Of a stretch of DNA of 64,000 nt, positions 33,744 through 43,179 are shown in pieces. The stretch is taken from positions 89,469 through 153,468 of the forward strand of contig JAMPXJ010000005.1 of the NCBI GenBank assembly GCA_023701205.1. Reading direction: 5' to 3'. The position numbers were made by a program, and so were the translations under genes. This DNA comes from Oligoflexia bacterium. Its GTDB lineage: Bacteria; Bdellovibrionota; UBA1018. Positions within the stretch are counted from its first letter, which is position 1. Every line of letters begins with the position of its first letter. The notes below the pieces were generated by a model. That model had not been told where the DNA came from and searched no databases. It saw only the letters and a list, made by a program, of their open reading frames with translations.

Positions 33744-34529
33744 TCAAACCCCGACGAGGGCGAAGCTGAACATCGAAAGGGAATGATACTGTACCCCCTC
33801 GTAGATCAGCTGTGCTCGATCCCCCGGCCAGGCGGCCCCCAAGGTGACGAAAATCGGGAAAAAATGCTCCGCCACCGGATGCGCGAGCGCCGCATGCGGG
33901 GCCTCGCTCTCGAAGTTGAGCAGCCCTTCGATATCGCGCGCGGCGATCCGTCCCTTGAGCCAGCTTTCGAATTCCCGTGCCCAGGGAGCCCCCTCGCTGT
34001 TCTTCTCGTGCCAGACCAGGCGCTCCAGGTTGTGGACGGCACCACCGCTCCCGAGAATCAAGACGCCCTCGGCGCGCAGCGGCGCCAGTGCCCGCCCGAG
34101 CTTGAGCACCTCGCGCGGGTCGACCGGAAACGGCACGGAGACCTGCACGAGGGGAATCGTGGGTTCCGGATAAGCGAGTCGCAACGGGATCCAGACTCCA
34201 TGATCGAGCTTCCCGCGCGCCTCGAGCTGCGCCTGGAGGCCCTGCTCGGTCAGTAGCGCGGCCACTCGCGCGGCAAGCTCGGGATCGCCCGGACACGGGT
34301 AATCCAGTTCATAAAGCTCGCGGGGAAATCCCCCGAAATCATGAATCACGCGAGGGTGAGCCGCCGCATCGACTCTCACCGTGCCGTCCTGAGACAGCCA
34401 ATGCGCCGAAAGCGCCACGATCGCCCGAGGCCGCGGGAAGCCCCCCACGAAGCCGCGGAGCGCGTGCGTGAACTCATCGTCCGCAAGCGCCAGCATGGGC
34501 GAGCCGTGACTCAGGAAAACCGAGGGCAT
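33744..34529 (-). CDS. LigB-type extradiol dioxygenase (4,5-DOPA dioxygenase/YgiD family)
   Basis: 261 residues from the ATG at 34529, which matches the family length; a GTG at 34535 and ATGs at 34610 and 34622 are in frame, and AAAGGAGG lies at 34549-34556. Conserved features are VFLSHGSPML (metal His), ALSAHWLSQDG, HDFGGFPRELYELDYPCPG, LDHGVWIPLRLAYP, GSGGAVHNL and the closing AEHFFPIFVTLGAA. The class uses one metal ion to open catechol rings. The in vivo substrate is unknown. It is divergent from the M50 protease gene. Confidence 0.85.
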   Translation of the reverse strand: MPSVFLSHGSPMLALADDEFTHALRGFVGGFPRPRAIVALSAHWLSQDGTVRVDAAAHPRVIHDFGGFPRELYELDYPCPGDPELAARVAALLTEQGLQAQLEARGKLDHGVWIPLRLAYPEPTIPLVQVSVPFPVDPREVLKLGRALAPLRAEGVLILGSGGAVHNLERLVWHEKNSEGAPWAREFESWLKGRIAARDIEGLLNFESEAPHAALAHPVAEHFFPIFVTLGAAWPGDRAQLIYEGVQYHSLSMFSFALVGV

Positions 34530-34661
34530 GCGCACCGCGCCCCAGGAGCCTCCTTTGCCGCCAGGATCCCCATTGCCGCGCGTCGTGCCGTTCGAACCGG
34601 AGGTCGCCATGGCGCGGATCATAGCCCCGCGGTGCCGCTCTTGCAAAGTCAGTTTCCAGCC

Positions 34662-35786
34662 ATGAAAAAGCAGTCCGGCCTGAGAATCGCATCCGTCCGC
34701 GGCATCGATCTCCGGATCCACCTGAGCCTTCTCTTTCTGCTCCTCTACGTCATGGCGATCGCCACGATCCAGTTCCCTCATATCGCCCTGCGCGCGGGGA
34801 TCGACCCTGCCGCGTTGGCCGGCGGGAGCGCCGCCTGGGCCCTGCTTTTCGCGCTGGGCCTGTTCGCCTCCATCGCGCTGCATGAGTTCGGCCACGCCTT
34901 CACCGCGCAGGCCCTCGGCATCCGCGTGAACGGGATCACGCTCATGATGCTGGGCGGAGTGTCGGAAATGGAGAAGATCCCGGATCGGCCGCTGGCCGAG
35001 TTCAAGCTGGCGATCGTCGGCCCTCTGGTCAGCCTCGGCCTGGCAGCCGGCTTGAACTGGGCCGGATCGGCGTTCGAACGCCCGGAACCTTACTTCTTCT
35101 GCTACTGGCTCGCGCGGGCCAACTTCGTGCTGGCGATCTTCAACCTGCTCCCCGCGTTTCCGCTCGACGGCGGCCGCGCGCTCCGGTCGCTGCTCGCCTT
35201 GCGCCAGGGCAACAGCAAAGCCACTCGGACAGCCGTCCGCATCAGCAAGACCCTCGCCTGGGCACTGGGCCTCCTCGGCGCGCTCAGCTTCAATCTCCTG
35301 CTCGTGCTCATCGCGTTCTTCGTTTACACCGCCGCCAATTCGGAGCTCTTCCTGCAGCTGAGCCAGGGCTGGCTGCGCGGGGTTTCGGCTGCGGAAGTCG
35401 GGATTCGGCTCGAGCCCCTGCCGTCCACGACGCGACTCGCGCAAGCCGTGCGCCGCATGCTTGAAACCCGCGCGACGGTTTTGCCCCTCGAGGGAGGCCC
35501 CCAAGGCGTCCGGCTCATTTCGCTGTCGGACATCCGCAAAGCGCCGCGGCGGAGCTGGGGCGATCTCACCGTTTCGGATCTGGCCGTCGAGGCCTCGCGC
35601 GCGATTCGCCTCGAGGACGCCCTTTCGGAGATCCTGCCGGAGCTCGCCGCCGCGCCACACGGGGTTTTGCCGATCGTAAACGCGCAGGGCGCGCCCATCG
35701 GGGTGATCCGCTATTCCGACGTCAACGACGTGATCGCGCTCAAGAGCGCGACCGAGGCGCCCGAGTCGGATCGCCGGGCGGCGTGA
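34662..35786 (+). CDS. Site-2 protease family (M50) metalloprotease with CBS-like C-terminus
   Basis: 374 residues from the ATG at 34662; the longer frame from 34341 runs antisense through the dioxygenase gene. Zinc site HEFGH is at 74-78 and the second motif NLLPAFPLDGG at 161-171, each in a membrane helix; six helices are visible in total. Residues about 240-365 resemble a CBS pair (LAQAVRRMLETRATVLPL, LEDALSEILPELAAAPHGVL), a nucleotide-sensing module common in this M50 group. Intramembrane proteolysis of a regulator is the family role; the target is unknown. Confidence 0.9.
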   Translation: MKKQSGLRIASVRGIDLRIHLSLLFLLLYVMAIATIQFPHIALRAGIDPAALAGGSAAWALLFALGLFASIALHEFGHAFTAQALGIRVNGITLMMLGGVSEMEKIPDRPLAEFKLAIVGPLVSLGLAAGLNWAGSAFERPEPYFFCYWLARANFVLAIFNLLPAFPLDGGRALRSLLALRQGNSKATRTAVRISKTLAWALGLLGALSFNLLLVLIAFFVYTAANSELFLQLSQGWLRGVSAAEVGIRLEPLPSTTRLAQAVRRMLETRATVLPLEGGPQGVRLISLSDIRKAPRRSWGDLTVSDLAVEASRAIRLEDALSEILPELAAAPHGVLPIVNAQGAPIGVIRYSDVNDVIALKSATEAPESDRRAA

Positions 35787-35792
35787 GCGCCT

Positions 35793-36878
35793 TCAATAGA
35801 GCTTCAAGATCGTGGATACGATCTCAAAGGCGATCAGGACGATGATGATGATCTCGAGCAGGTGCCCGCGCTGCACGTTGGCCTGGCCCTGGAGCAGCTC
35901 CGAAACGCGCGCCAGCAGGTTCATCTTCCGGATGACGCTTCCCTGCCAGTCCTGGATGCGGAACCGCTTCACCGCCCCCCTGAAGATCACCGCCAGGTAG
36001 AAGTCCCCCACGACCTTGAGCGAGTTGTCGATCCGCTCGACCAGCTCCGAGAATTCGATGTATCTCGCGTTCGCCTCGGCCGAGAGCCGCCGGAAGTCCG
36101 AGCGCCCGCCCCCCTCCATCGCGCGATACAGCTCCACCAGCCGCTGATCGAGCAGGTCGTCGTAGGATCGCAGCTCCAGCAGATGGCTCACGGCGAACTC
36201 CAGGATGTCGGCCACCTCGCTCTGGCCCGAGGGCTCCAGCAGTACCGCGCTGTTCCAGTCGATCACCGCCAGATCGTTCTCGGCATACTGGAAATGGTGC
36301 TCGAGGATCCCCGCGCGTGTCTTTCGCGAGAGCGGCTCGCGCTGCTCGGCAAGGATCAGCGCCGGAAGATCCGCCGACGCCAGGAGCTCCGAGCCGGTAC
36401 GCGCTCCTTGGAGCTCCTCGAAGAAATAGATCACGTAGTCCTCGAAGACCTCGCGCCGCTCGGGCAGCTTGAGCGCCTCGCTCAGCACCTCCGATAGCTC
36501 CAGCGACTTCCTTCGGGAGAACTCGTCGATCTCGCGGGAAACCGCGCCGTCGGATCCCAGCCGCTCGGCGATCTGCGGCAGCTCCGCGAACGAGGTGCCC
36601 GCGGCGAGCGGGAAGCGCAGCTGGATGGAAAGCACCCCGTAATCCCAGACCGTGCCCCGGCATTCGAAAGGCCCGGCGCCCTCGAGCTCGCCTTGGCCCA
36701 GCTGGAGCCTGAGCGGGGCATTGCGCATCACGAAGGCCTGGCCCGCGGTACGCGCCGGCCGAAGCCGGAGTTCCCCCAGCTCCTTCCTGAGGATCTTCTC
36801 GACCTTGATGAGATCGATCTCCTCGGCCACGTCGAATAGCCGGTACACGAGGACGTGCCCCCGCTTCACCGCGAGCAC
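35793..36878 (-). CDS. RMD1/DUF155-like protein with C-terminal membrane anchor
   Basis: 361 residues beginning at a GTG at 36878, with GGGGAG 6 bases upstream. It matches the RMD1/YagE layout: an N-terminal alpha/beta domain, a helical middle with ILEHHFQYAENDLAVIDWNS and RLVELYRAMEGGG, and one C-terminal helix (LEIIIIVLIAFEIVSTIL). In eukaryotes relatives sit in the mitochondrial membrane and support mitochondrial translation; the bacterial function is unknown. The start is 11 bases after the stop of the small basic ORF at 36889. Confidence 0.75.
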   Translation of the reverse strand: MLAVKRGHVLVYRLFDVAEEIDLIKVEKILRKELGELRLRPARTAGQAFVMRNAPLRLQLGQGELEGAGPFECRGTVWDYGVLSIQLRFPLAAGTSFAELPQIAERLGSDGAVSREIDEFSRRKSLELSEVLSEALKLPERREVFEDYVIYFFEELQGARTGSELLASADLPALILAEQREPLSRKTRAGILEHHFQYAENDLAVIDWNSAVLLEPSGQSEVADILEFAVSHLLELRSYDDLLDQRLVELYRAMEGGGRSDFRRLSAEANARYIEFSELVERIDNSLKVVGDFYLAVIFRGAVKRFRIQDWQGSVIRKMNLLARVSELLQGQANVQRGHLLEIIIIVLIAFEIVSTILKLY

Positions 36879-36888
36879 TGAACTCCCC

Positions 36889-37152
36889 TTACCGCACCCA
36901 GCGCCGCAGGAGCGTCAGAAACGCCGCCCACGCATGGCCCCGGGTACGCCCTTCTCCCGCGCGCGAGGCCGCGCGCCGCGGCGGCGACGCGCGGCCGACC
37001 TTCGCGAGCTCCTCGGGCGTCTCGCGCTTCAGCACTCGCCGCGAGGAGGCGCTCAGGCGGCGCTTCCTCCGTCGTGCGGGCTTTGAAGCGGCGCGGGGGG
37101 CGGTTTTCCTTGACTGCCGCTTTGCCGAAGCACCTTTTGCCGTCCGTACCAT
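36889..37152 (-). CDS. Small, very basic Arg/Lys/Ala-rich protein, doubtful
   Basis: 87 residues from the ATG at 37152 (a longer frame begins at 37176). It is Arg/Lys/Ala/Ser-rich: RKTAPRAASKPARRRKRRLS and later SPPRRAASRAGEGRTRG, closing in WAAFLTLLRRWVR. The composition is like histone H1-type DNA-binding tails found in some bacteria. High GC can make such frames by chance. Tight spacing to the next gene (stop TAA 36889, GTG at 36878) and the divergent position before pckA favour a real gene. Confidence 0.4.
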   Translation of the reverse strand: MVRTAKGASAKRQSRKTAPRAASKPARRRKRRLSASSRRVLKRETPEELAKVGRASPPRRAASRAGEGRTRGHAWAAFLTLLRRWVR

Positions 37153-37205
37153 TCTCCCGGTTCTTGCAACGGGCATTCCTCAGGGCCGGGTCAAAGGATG
37201 GAGCC

Positions 37206-38741
37206 ATGAGCAGGTCGGATGACACGCACGCTCCGCGCCTGAGCGATCGGGGGGCGCTGATCGTCAGCACGGGCGCCTTCACGGGGCGCGCGGCCAGGAA
37301 AAAATTCATCGCGCGCAACTCCGCGACGGAAAGGCGAATCGCCTGGGGCGCCGTGAATCAGCCGGTTCCCGATGCCGAGGCACGGCGGATCTGGGACGCG
37401 CTCGAAGCGAAGTTCCGAGCCGCCACGGGTTCCGGCCCACGGGCGGGAGTCCACCCGTATCGGGGCTTCGTGGGGCCTTATGCCCTTTCGTTCAAGACCT
37501 GCTCGGCCTGGCACGCGGCGTTCGCCCGCAATATGTTCCGTGCGACCCCCGCGCCACTCGGTCCGCGCCTTCTGGAACGAACGCGCCGGGTCTCCCTCCA
37601 GATCCTGCACGATCCGGACACGCGGCTGTCGGAACTCGGAGTGAGCTTCCCCACCGAAGCCGCGATCATCCTGGATCCCGCGAGATGCCGCATCGCGATC
37701 GTCGGCACGGGCTACGCCGGCGAGATCAAGAAGGCCGCGTTTTCCCTCTGCAACATCCTGCTGCCGGACCTGGGCATCCTGCCCATGCATGCCGCGGCCA
37801 ACTGCTTCGCCGACGGGCGGGGAACCTCCGTGCTCTTCGGCCTGTCGGGCACCGGCAAGACCACGCTCTCGGCCGATCCCGACCGCTATCTCATCGGGGA
37901 TGACGAGCTGGCGTGGTCGCCCACGGGAATCTCCAACCTCGAAGGCGGCTGCTACGCGAAGCTCATCGATCTGGATCCCGAAAAAGAGCCGCTCATCTAT
38001 CGCGCGGTGAACCGCCCGGGAGCGATCCTCGAGAATGTCGGGTTCGAGCCGGGGACGGGCCGGGTGGATTTTTCCGATCGCTCGCGAACGGAAAACACCC
38101 GCGGCTCGTACCCGCTTTCCTCCCTCGAAAAAACCTTCGATCCCGACCGCGAGGCCGACGAACCCTCCACGATCGTTTTCCTGACGGCCGACGCCTTCGG
38201 GGCGCTGCCTGCCGTCGCGCGACTGGACGAATTCCAGGCGCAGTATCATTTCATCTCCGGCTACACGGCGAAGGTCGCCGGCACCGAGCTCGGAGTGAGC
38301 CGGCCGGAGGCGACCTTCAGCGCCTGTTTCGGGGCGCCCTTCATGCCGTTGCACGTGACCGTTTACGCGCGCCTCCTGGCGAGCCTCGCGCGCCGGAGCG
38401 GCGCCTCGGTCTGGCTTCTCAATACCGGCTGGCTGGGCGAGGACGCCGGGCACGGGCCGCGTATCCCGATTCCGGTGAGCCGAGGCCTGCTCGCCGCCAT
38501 TCAGAGCGGTGCCCTGGACTCCGTTCCCATGCGGATCCACCCGATCTTCGGCTTCGAGATCCCCCTCGAATGTCCAGGTGTTCCGGCGGAGTTCCTGCGC
38601 ATCCCCGAAGGTCAGGCGGTCGCCGAGCTAGCGAGGCGTTTCGCGGCCAATATAGACCGTATTTCAACCGAGGTTCCGGGAGGAGTCCCCCGGGATATCC
38701 TCGAAAAAGGCGGCCCTCTCCCGGCGCGGCGCGCCGCCTGA
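37206..38741 (+). CDS. pckA: Phosphoenolpyruvate carboxykinase (ATP)
   Basis: 511 residues from the ATG at 37206; the frame extends back to 37074 but that part is poor. ATP-type PEPCK motifs are all present: GYAGEIKKAAFSLCNILLP, the P-loop GLSGTGKTTLSADP, metal site LIGDDELAW, SNLEGGCYAKLI, RTENTRGSYPL, and YHFISGYTAKVAGTE. It turns oxaloacetate into PEP and drives gluconeogenesis from amino acids and organic acids, which suits the amino-acid fermenting operon at 54-59 kb. Family length is about 530. Confidence 0.96.
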   Translation: MSRSDDTHAPRLSDRGALIVSTGAFTGRAARKKFIARNSATERRIAWGAVNQPVPDAEARRIWDALEAKFRAATGSGPRAGVHPYRGFVGPYALSFKTCSAWHAAFARNMFRATPAPLGPRLLERTRRVSLQILHDPDTRLSELGVSFPTEAAIILDPARCRIAIVGTGYAGEIKKAAFSLCNILLPDLGILPMHAAANCFADGRGTSVLFGLSGTGKTTLSADPDRYLIGDDELAWSPTGISNLEGGCYAKLIDLDPEKEPLIYRAVNRPGAILENVGFEPGTGRVDFSDRSRTENTRGSYPLSSLEKTFDPDREADEPSTIVFLTADAFGALPAVARLDEFQAQYHFISGYTAKVAGTELGVSRPEATFSACFGAPFMPLHVTVYARLLASLARRSGASVWLLNTGWLGEDAGHGPRIPIPVSRGLLAAIQSGALDSVPMRIHPIFGFEIPLECPGVPAEFLRIPEGQAVAELARRFAANIDRISTEVPGGVPRDILEKGGPLPARRAA

Positions 38742-38788
38742 AACACTTTCGGTGATTTCCCGCCCGAAAGCGATTATCATCGGGCATC

Positions 38789-39304
38789 GTGAACGCACAA
38801 AAAGGCCCCTTCCCACGGGAAACCACGATTCTTCTGCTCTCGTTATCGCTGGTCGACCAGCTGACGAAGCTCGCCGCCATCGAATGGCTGCGCGGCGCGC
38901 CGCCGCGGATCTATCTCGGAGACCTCTTCCGGCTGCAGTACGCCGAGAATCCCGGAGCATTCCTGAGCCTGGGCTCGAGCATGCCCCCGGCGATCCGGTT
39001 CTGGGTGTTTTCGGTCGCCGTGGGGGCCTTCCTCCTGGGCTGCGTGGTTTATCTTTACCGGTCTCGCGACCAAGATCGTCTCTCCTCGATCGGCCTGGCC
39101 ATCATCACCTCGGGCGGTATCAGCAACCTGATCGACCGTCTTTTCCGTCCCGGCGGGCGCGTGATCGATTTCATGAACGTCGGGATCGGAGACCTCCGCA
39201 CGGGAATCTTCAACGTGGCGGACATGGCCATCATGCTCGGAGTGGGAATGATGCTCTGGAGCTCGCTGCGCGCCGCCCGCCACTCCGAACGGGAGCAAAG
39301 ATGA
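38789..39304 (+). CDS. lspA: Lipoprotein signal peptidase LspA
   Basis: 171 residues from a GTG at 38789. Four membrane helices and the aspartyl-protease pair D116 (SNLIDRLFR) and D145 (FNVADMAI) identify signal peptidase II; VDQLTK and the YAENPGAFLSLG segment agree. It removes the signal peptide of prolipoproteins such as those at 5079 and 8201. Its stop overlaps the next ATG (ATGA at 39301-39304), so translation is coupled to the exonuclease gene. Confidence 0.95.
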   Translation: MNAQKGPFPRETTILLLSLSLVDQLTKLAAIEWLRGAPPRIYLGDLFRLQYAENPGAFLSLGSSMPPAIRFWVFSVAVGAFLLGCVVYLYRSRDQDRLSSIGLAIITSGGISNLIDRLFRPGGRVIDFMNVGIGDLRTGIFNVADMAIMLGVGMMLWSSLRAARHSEREQR

Positions 39305-40071
39305 AATACGCCGCGATCCTGGATTTCGAGACGACCGGAATGAGCGCCGACACCGATCAGGTGATCGAAGGCGCCGTGGCGCTCGTAGCGCTCGAAGGCA
39401 ACCGGCGCTTCGGCGAAACGATCGAGACCTACTCGAGCTTCAACGACCCGGGCGTCCCGATCCCCGAGCTGATCACGAGGCTCACCGGCATCACCGACGC
39501 GCAGGTCACCGGTCAAAAGCTCGACTGGGAACGCTTCAACGGTCTCCTCTCGCGCGCGGCCGTGCTGATCTCCCATAACGTGCAGTTCGACCGCGACTGG
39601 GTCGAGAAGCACGGTGGCTATCGCTCGCCCTGGTGGGCCTGCTCGCTCAGGATGATCGACTGGAGCGCCACCCACGCCATGCCCTGCCGGACGCTCAAAC
39701 ACCTCGCCTGGGAACACGACCATTTCCCCAACGCGCATCGGGCGATCGACGACGTGGACACATTGCTTTTTCTCCTGAGACAGCCCACGCGCAGCGATCC
39801 CGCGCGCACCTACGGACAGGAGCTCCTGGACAATGCCGCGCTCAAGCGCCACCTCGTATTCGCGACGGGAGCGCCCTTCGAAACCAAGGACGCGCTCAAG
39901 GCGAATCAGTTCCGCTGGGCGGCCGAGAAGCGCGTCTGGTGGAAGCTCGCGACCGAGCCCGAGCTCGCCGGCCTGCTCTCCTTTCTGCGCGAGAACGGCT
40001 GCAGCCGCCCCACCGTGAGCGAACCGGTCGATTCGCTTGCGCCCGACTTCAAGGCGCGCTACGGCCTTTGA
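39301..40071 (+). CDS. DEDDh 3'-5' exonuclease (DnaQ-like)
   Basis: 256 residues. The DEDDh residues are in LDFETTGM (D8, E10), LISHNVQFDRDWVE, and FPNAHRAIDDVDTL (His and Asp). The first 170 residues are the exonuclease domain; the last 85 form a separate domain with NQFRWAAEKRVWWKL. Such stand-alone proteins act in DNA repair or RNA trimming. It is coupled to lspA by an ATGA overlap and converges on the REC-HD gene. Confidence 0.9.
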   Translation: MKYAAILDFETTGMSADTDQVIEGAVALVALEGNRRFGETIETYSSFNDPGVPIPELITRLTGITDAQVTGQKLDWERFNGLLSRAAVLISHNVQFDRDWVEKHGGYRSPWWACSLRMIDWSATHAMPCRTLKHLAWEHDHFPNAHRAIDDVDTLLFLLRQPTRSDPARTYGQELLDNAALKRHLVFATGAPFETKDALKANQFRWAAEKRVWWKLATEPELAGLLSFLRENGCSRPTVSEPVDSLAPDFKARYGL

Positions 40072-40083
40072 GTCGCCCTCCCC

Positions 40084-41427
40084 TTATTTCAGGCTCGCCT
40101 GGAGGGTCGCGAGGATCTTCCGGAAATGCCCCGCGCTGTAGAGCTTCTCCCGCTCGAGCAGGAACTTCGCGAGATCGGGATCGCCCCCGGCCAGGTGAAA
40201 CTGGGTCACGATGTCATGGGAGATGATGAAAACCGATGAAAGCGGGCTGAGCCGCCGGTAGTTGTGCTGGAACGGAAAACCCGATCCATCCGGCCGTTCA
40301 TGGTGCTGCAGCAGGATCATGTCGACATCCGGCGGCATTTCGGCCATGCCGCGCGCGATCTTGGCCGCTTCCTCGGGATGCTTCACGTAGGTGCTGCGGC
40401 CCGATTCGCCGAAACGGGCTTCGATCGCCGCGAGCCCTTCGGCATCGCCGACGAGCGCGAGCTGATCGCTCTCCAAGGTCATGTCATGAAGGAAAGACGC
40501 GAGCGCAAGCTTGTGGCGCGTGGACTCGGAGTTCCAGCTCATCATGGTCGCGATCCCGCAGGAGACATGCGCCAGGATGCTGCTATGGGAGCTGATGAAG
40601 GAGTTCGGATCCACCGCAAGCTTCTGCAGGAAGCAGCTGAGCCGCGGATCGTCGCGGATGCATCGGAGCGCGAGCTCGACGCTGGCTTTGGTCAGCTCGG
40701 CCACCTCGCGGGTGAAACCCAGCCGATGGGTCATCTCATGGACGACCTCGAGCGTCGCTTTGTTGAGCACGATGGCCGTATCCTGGGGAACCGCCTCCTT
40801 GGCCTTGGAAATAGTGAGGACATCCCGGGTGAACTTCTGGAGGAAAGCCTCGGCCTCCTCGATCCGGATGTAGAGATACTCGATCCTCTTTTCGTCATAG
40901 CGCAAGAGATCACTCTCGCCGAAGACGTCACCGGAGTTCACCACTTTGACGAACTTCGTATCCGAGAGCCTGACGTACAGATCGCAGTTCAGCAGGTCCA
41001 TCTTGAGGATCGTCTGCGTGCGGATCTTGCAGTAACGTGGCGGTTTCTGCTGTGCCATCGCTGCCGGCGTGAGCCCAAGCACCTCGCGTATCCCGGCCGA
41101 AAGCTGCTCCGCCGTGAACGGCTTCTGGAAATGCGCCGCGGGCCTGGCCTCCCGGAACTCCGGATAGTCGTCAGGCGGCCCGCTGCTGCACAGGATGAAC
41201 TTCATCGCCGGCTGGTTCTGCCGCAAGAACGCGAAGACATCCCCGCCCGAGCCGTCCTCCATGCGATAGTCGCAAACCACGCAGGAAATGTCGGGATTCT
41301 CGCGGATGATCTCGATCGCCCGATTGCCCGACGGCGCTTCCAGCACCTGCGCGCCGAAACGGCTCTCCAGCATGAAGGCGATGATATCCCTGAGGTCGGA
41401 CTCGTCCTCGACGACGAGAATTTTCAT
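40084..41427 (-). CDS. Response regulator with HD-GYP-like output domain
   Basis: 447 residues from the ATG at 41427 (a TTG at 41439 is in frame). A REC domain (1-115) has phospho-acceptor D53 (VVCDYRMEDG) and K102 (FQKPF). A middle region (130-215) looks like a PilZ-less, beta-rich domain found in Bdellovibrio relatives. The output has HD at 314-315 (ASFLHDMTL) and HHERPDGSGFP at 375-385, where a true c-di-GMP phosphodiesterase has HHExxDGxGYP. The tyrosine is Phe but most metal ligands remain, so activity is uncertain. No kinase is adjacent. Confidence 0.82.
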   Translation of the reverse strand: MKILVVEDESDLRDIIAFMLESRFGAQVLEAPSGNRAIEIIRENPDISCVVCDYRMEDGSGGDVFAFLRQNQPAMKFILCSSGPPDDYPEFREARPAAHFQKPFTAEQLSAGIREVLGLTPAAMAQQKPPRYCKIRTQTILKMDLLNCDLYVRLSDTKFVKVVNSGDVFGESDLLRYDEKRIEYLYIRIEEAEAFLQKFTRDVLTISKAKEAVPQDTAIVLNKATLEVVHEMTHRLGFTREVAELTKASVELALRCIRDDPRLSCFLQKLAVDPNSFISSHSSILAHVSCGIATMMSWNSESTRHKLALASFLHDMTLESDQLALVGDAEGLAAIEARFGESGRSTYVKHPEEAAKIARGMAEMPPDVDMILLQHHERPDGSGFPFQHNYRRLSPLSSVFIISHDIVTQFHLAGGDPDLAKFLLEREKLYSAGHFRKILATLQASLK

Positions 41428-41522
41428 CGAATTGCCCAATCCTGGGTCATAATCCGATTATAAGGAACTTCGCCGCACGAGAAAGCGGTAATCTTCAACA
41501 AAGGGTTTTATTTATTTAATCC

Positions 41523-42275
41523 ATGTCTCAACCCCCCTCCGCCGCTGAACTTGCATCCACCCCCGTCCGTCACCTGCTGGTCGACCTGGATGGAACCCTC
41601 TTGGGAAACCGGGCCCTAGCCCTCTCGGCGGACTTTCTTCGTCAGTCGTTCCCTCTATTCAAGCAGATGGGCGGCGGAGTACGGGAAGCCGCCCGGCTCC
41701 TAGTGTCCGTTCAAGGGGAGTTCCGGCGGCCTTCGCCCACCGTCACGAACGACCTGCGGGCGCTCGCGCTTTTCGCCAAGCGCCTGAACCTTACGGTGGA
41801 GGAGGCGCGTGCCCAGATTCGGGCGGCGCTCTTCGCGGTTTTTCCGAAGCTCGAACGGCACTTCTACCCGATCGCCGGTGCCCGGGAGTTCCTCGAGTGG
41901 GCGCGCGGTCGCTATACCCTCACGCTCGCCACCAACCCGGTCTGGCCCATCGAGATCGTCGAGATGCGGGTCCGCTGGGCGGGCCTTGACCCGGCGATCT
42001 TCAGCCGGATGACCCTCGCGCGCGAGATGCACGCCTGCAAGCCCTCACTGGAATACTACCGTGAAATCCTCGAACGGCAGAGCTTCCAGGCCGGCGATTG
42101 CCTCCTGGTCGGCAATGAAACGCGGATGGATCTTCCGGCTGTCCGGGCCGGCATCCGGGTTTTCATCGTGGGCGCCCACAAGAAGCTCGAACGGCTCACT
42201 TATCCGGGCAATCGCGCTCCCGCTTGGAAGGGCTCCTACGCTCACCTGCGCGGCTTGCTCGAATCGTTCCGGTAA
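41523..42275 (+). CDS. HAD-family hydrolase
   Basis: 250 residues. Motif I is VDLDGTLLG with nucleophile D21 and D23; motif II is TLATNPVW, motif III the Lys in CKPSLEYY, and motif IV VGNETRMDLPA. The cap is helical (about 30-110). It is a phosphatase of unknown substrate, cytoplasmic, standing alone between the REC-HD gene and an EamA transporter. Confidence 0.88.
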   Translation: MSQPPSAAELASTPVRHLLVDLDGTLLGNRALALSADFLRQSFPLFKQMGGGVREAARLLVSVQGEFRRPSPTVTNDLRALALFAKRLNLTVEEARAQIRAALFAVFPKLERHFYPIAGAREFLEWARGRYTLTLATNPVWPIEIVEMRVRWAGLDPAIFSRMTLAREMHACKPSLEYYREILERQSFQAGDCLLVGNETRMDLPAVRAGIRVFIVGAHKKLERLTYPGNRAPAWKGSYAHLRGLLESFR

Positions 42276-42295
42276 GCCGCATCTGCGCGGGAGGG

Positions 42296-43156
42296 TCACC
42301 CAACGGCGGACGCCTCGTGAGCACGATGCGCGAGCACGACTCCGGCGACCACCCAGGCACCCCAGAAATAGCCCCAGCCGCTCAGCGCCTCGCCCCAAAG
42401 CGCATACGCCGCCACCGCCGAAACCAGCGGTTCGAGCGAGGCGATGATCGAGGCGCGCTTGATATTCATCCGGCGCAGCCCTTCCGAGTAAGCCAGGTAG
42501 GCCAGATAAGTGGACGCCACGCCCACGAAAGCGATCGAAGCCCAGGCCGTCGTGCTTTTGGGATGGAACTCCACCCAGGGCGCGAGGGCGATGGCGCCGA
42601 TCGGAAAAGCGTACGCATAAAGCAGCTGCGGAGAGTAGCGTGAGAAGAACACCCGGCCAAAAAGGTAAAAAAGCGCGTAGCTCCAGCCCGAGACCATGCC
42701 CCAGAAAATGGCCCCCGCCCCGAAATGAAAACCCGCGCCCCCGGCAATGGCGACCCCGGCCACGCCGGCCAGCGATGCCGCGAGCGCCGAACCCTCGAGA
42801 CGCGACGGCGGCTCGCGGAAAAAAACCGTCGAAAACAGGGCGACCCAGGCCGGAGCGCTATAGAGCAGGATGGATGCGAACGCGGCGCCGCCCTTGGCCA
42901 CCGCGAGCAGATTGGATGCCTCCAGCGCCGCGACTCCCGCCACCCCGAACGCCACCACCCATGCGAGATCCATACGCCGCGGGACGGGACCCCGCTCGCG
43001 TCGCAAGCCCGTCTGCAAAGCGAAAAACACGCCCGCGATCGCCGCCCGCCAGAATGCGATCTCCATGGCCGAGACGCCGTCGTTCAAAGCGAAGCGGGAA
43101 GCTGGCCCGATCAGTCCCCAGAGAATCGCGGCACAAAGGATGAGCGCCGGGCCCAT
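42296..43156 (-). CDS. DMT-superfamily EamA transporter
   Basis: 286 residues with ten hydrophobic helices in two repeats, each about 140 long: LWGLIGPASRFALNDGVSAM opens the first EamA domain, and ASTYLAYLAYSEGLRRMN with SLEPLVSAVAAYALWGEALS is the typical end of the second. It exports amino acids or other metabolites; the substrate cannot be told. It lies head to tail with the beta-barrel gene at 43180. Confidence 0.88.
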   Translation of the reverse strand: MGPALILCAAILWGLIGPASRFALNDGVSAMEIAFWRAAIAGVFFALQTGLRRERGPVPRRMDLAWVVAFGVAGVAALEASNLLAVAKGGAAFASILLYSAPAWVALFSTVFFREPPSRLEGSALAASLAGVAGVAIAGGAGFHFGAGAIFWGMVSGWSYALFYLFGRVFFSRYSPQLLYAYAFPIGAIALAPWVEFHPKSTTAWASIAFVGVASTYLAYLAYSEGLRRMNIKRASIIASLEPLVSAVAAYALWGEALSGWGYFWGAWVVAGVVLAHRAHEASAVG

Positions 43157-43179
43157 GCGTCACCCTGACCTTTCCGCGC

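Noticed and set aside
34341..34661. Upstream extension of the M50 protease frame
   Set aside because: It runs antisense through the dioxygenase gene; the ATG at 34662 opens the normal family start.
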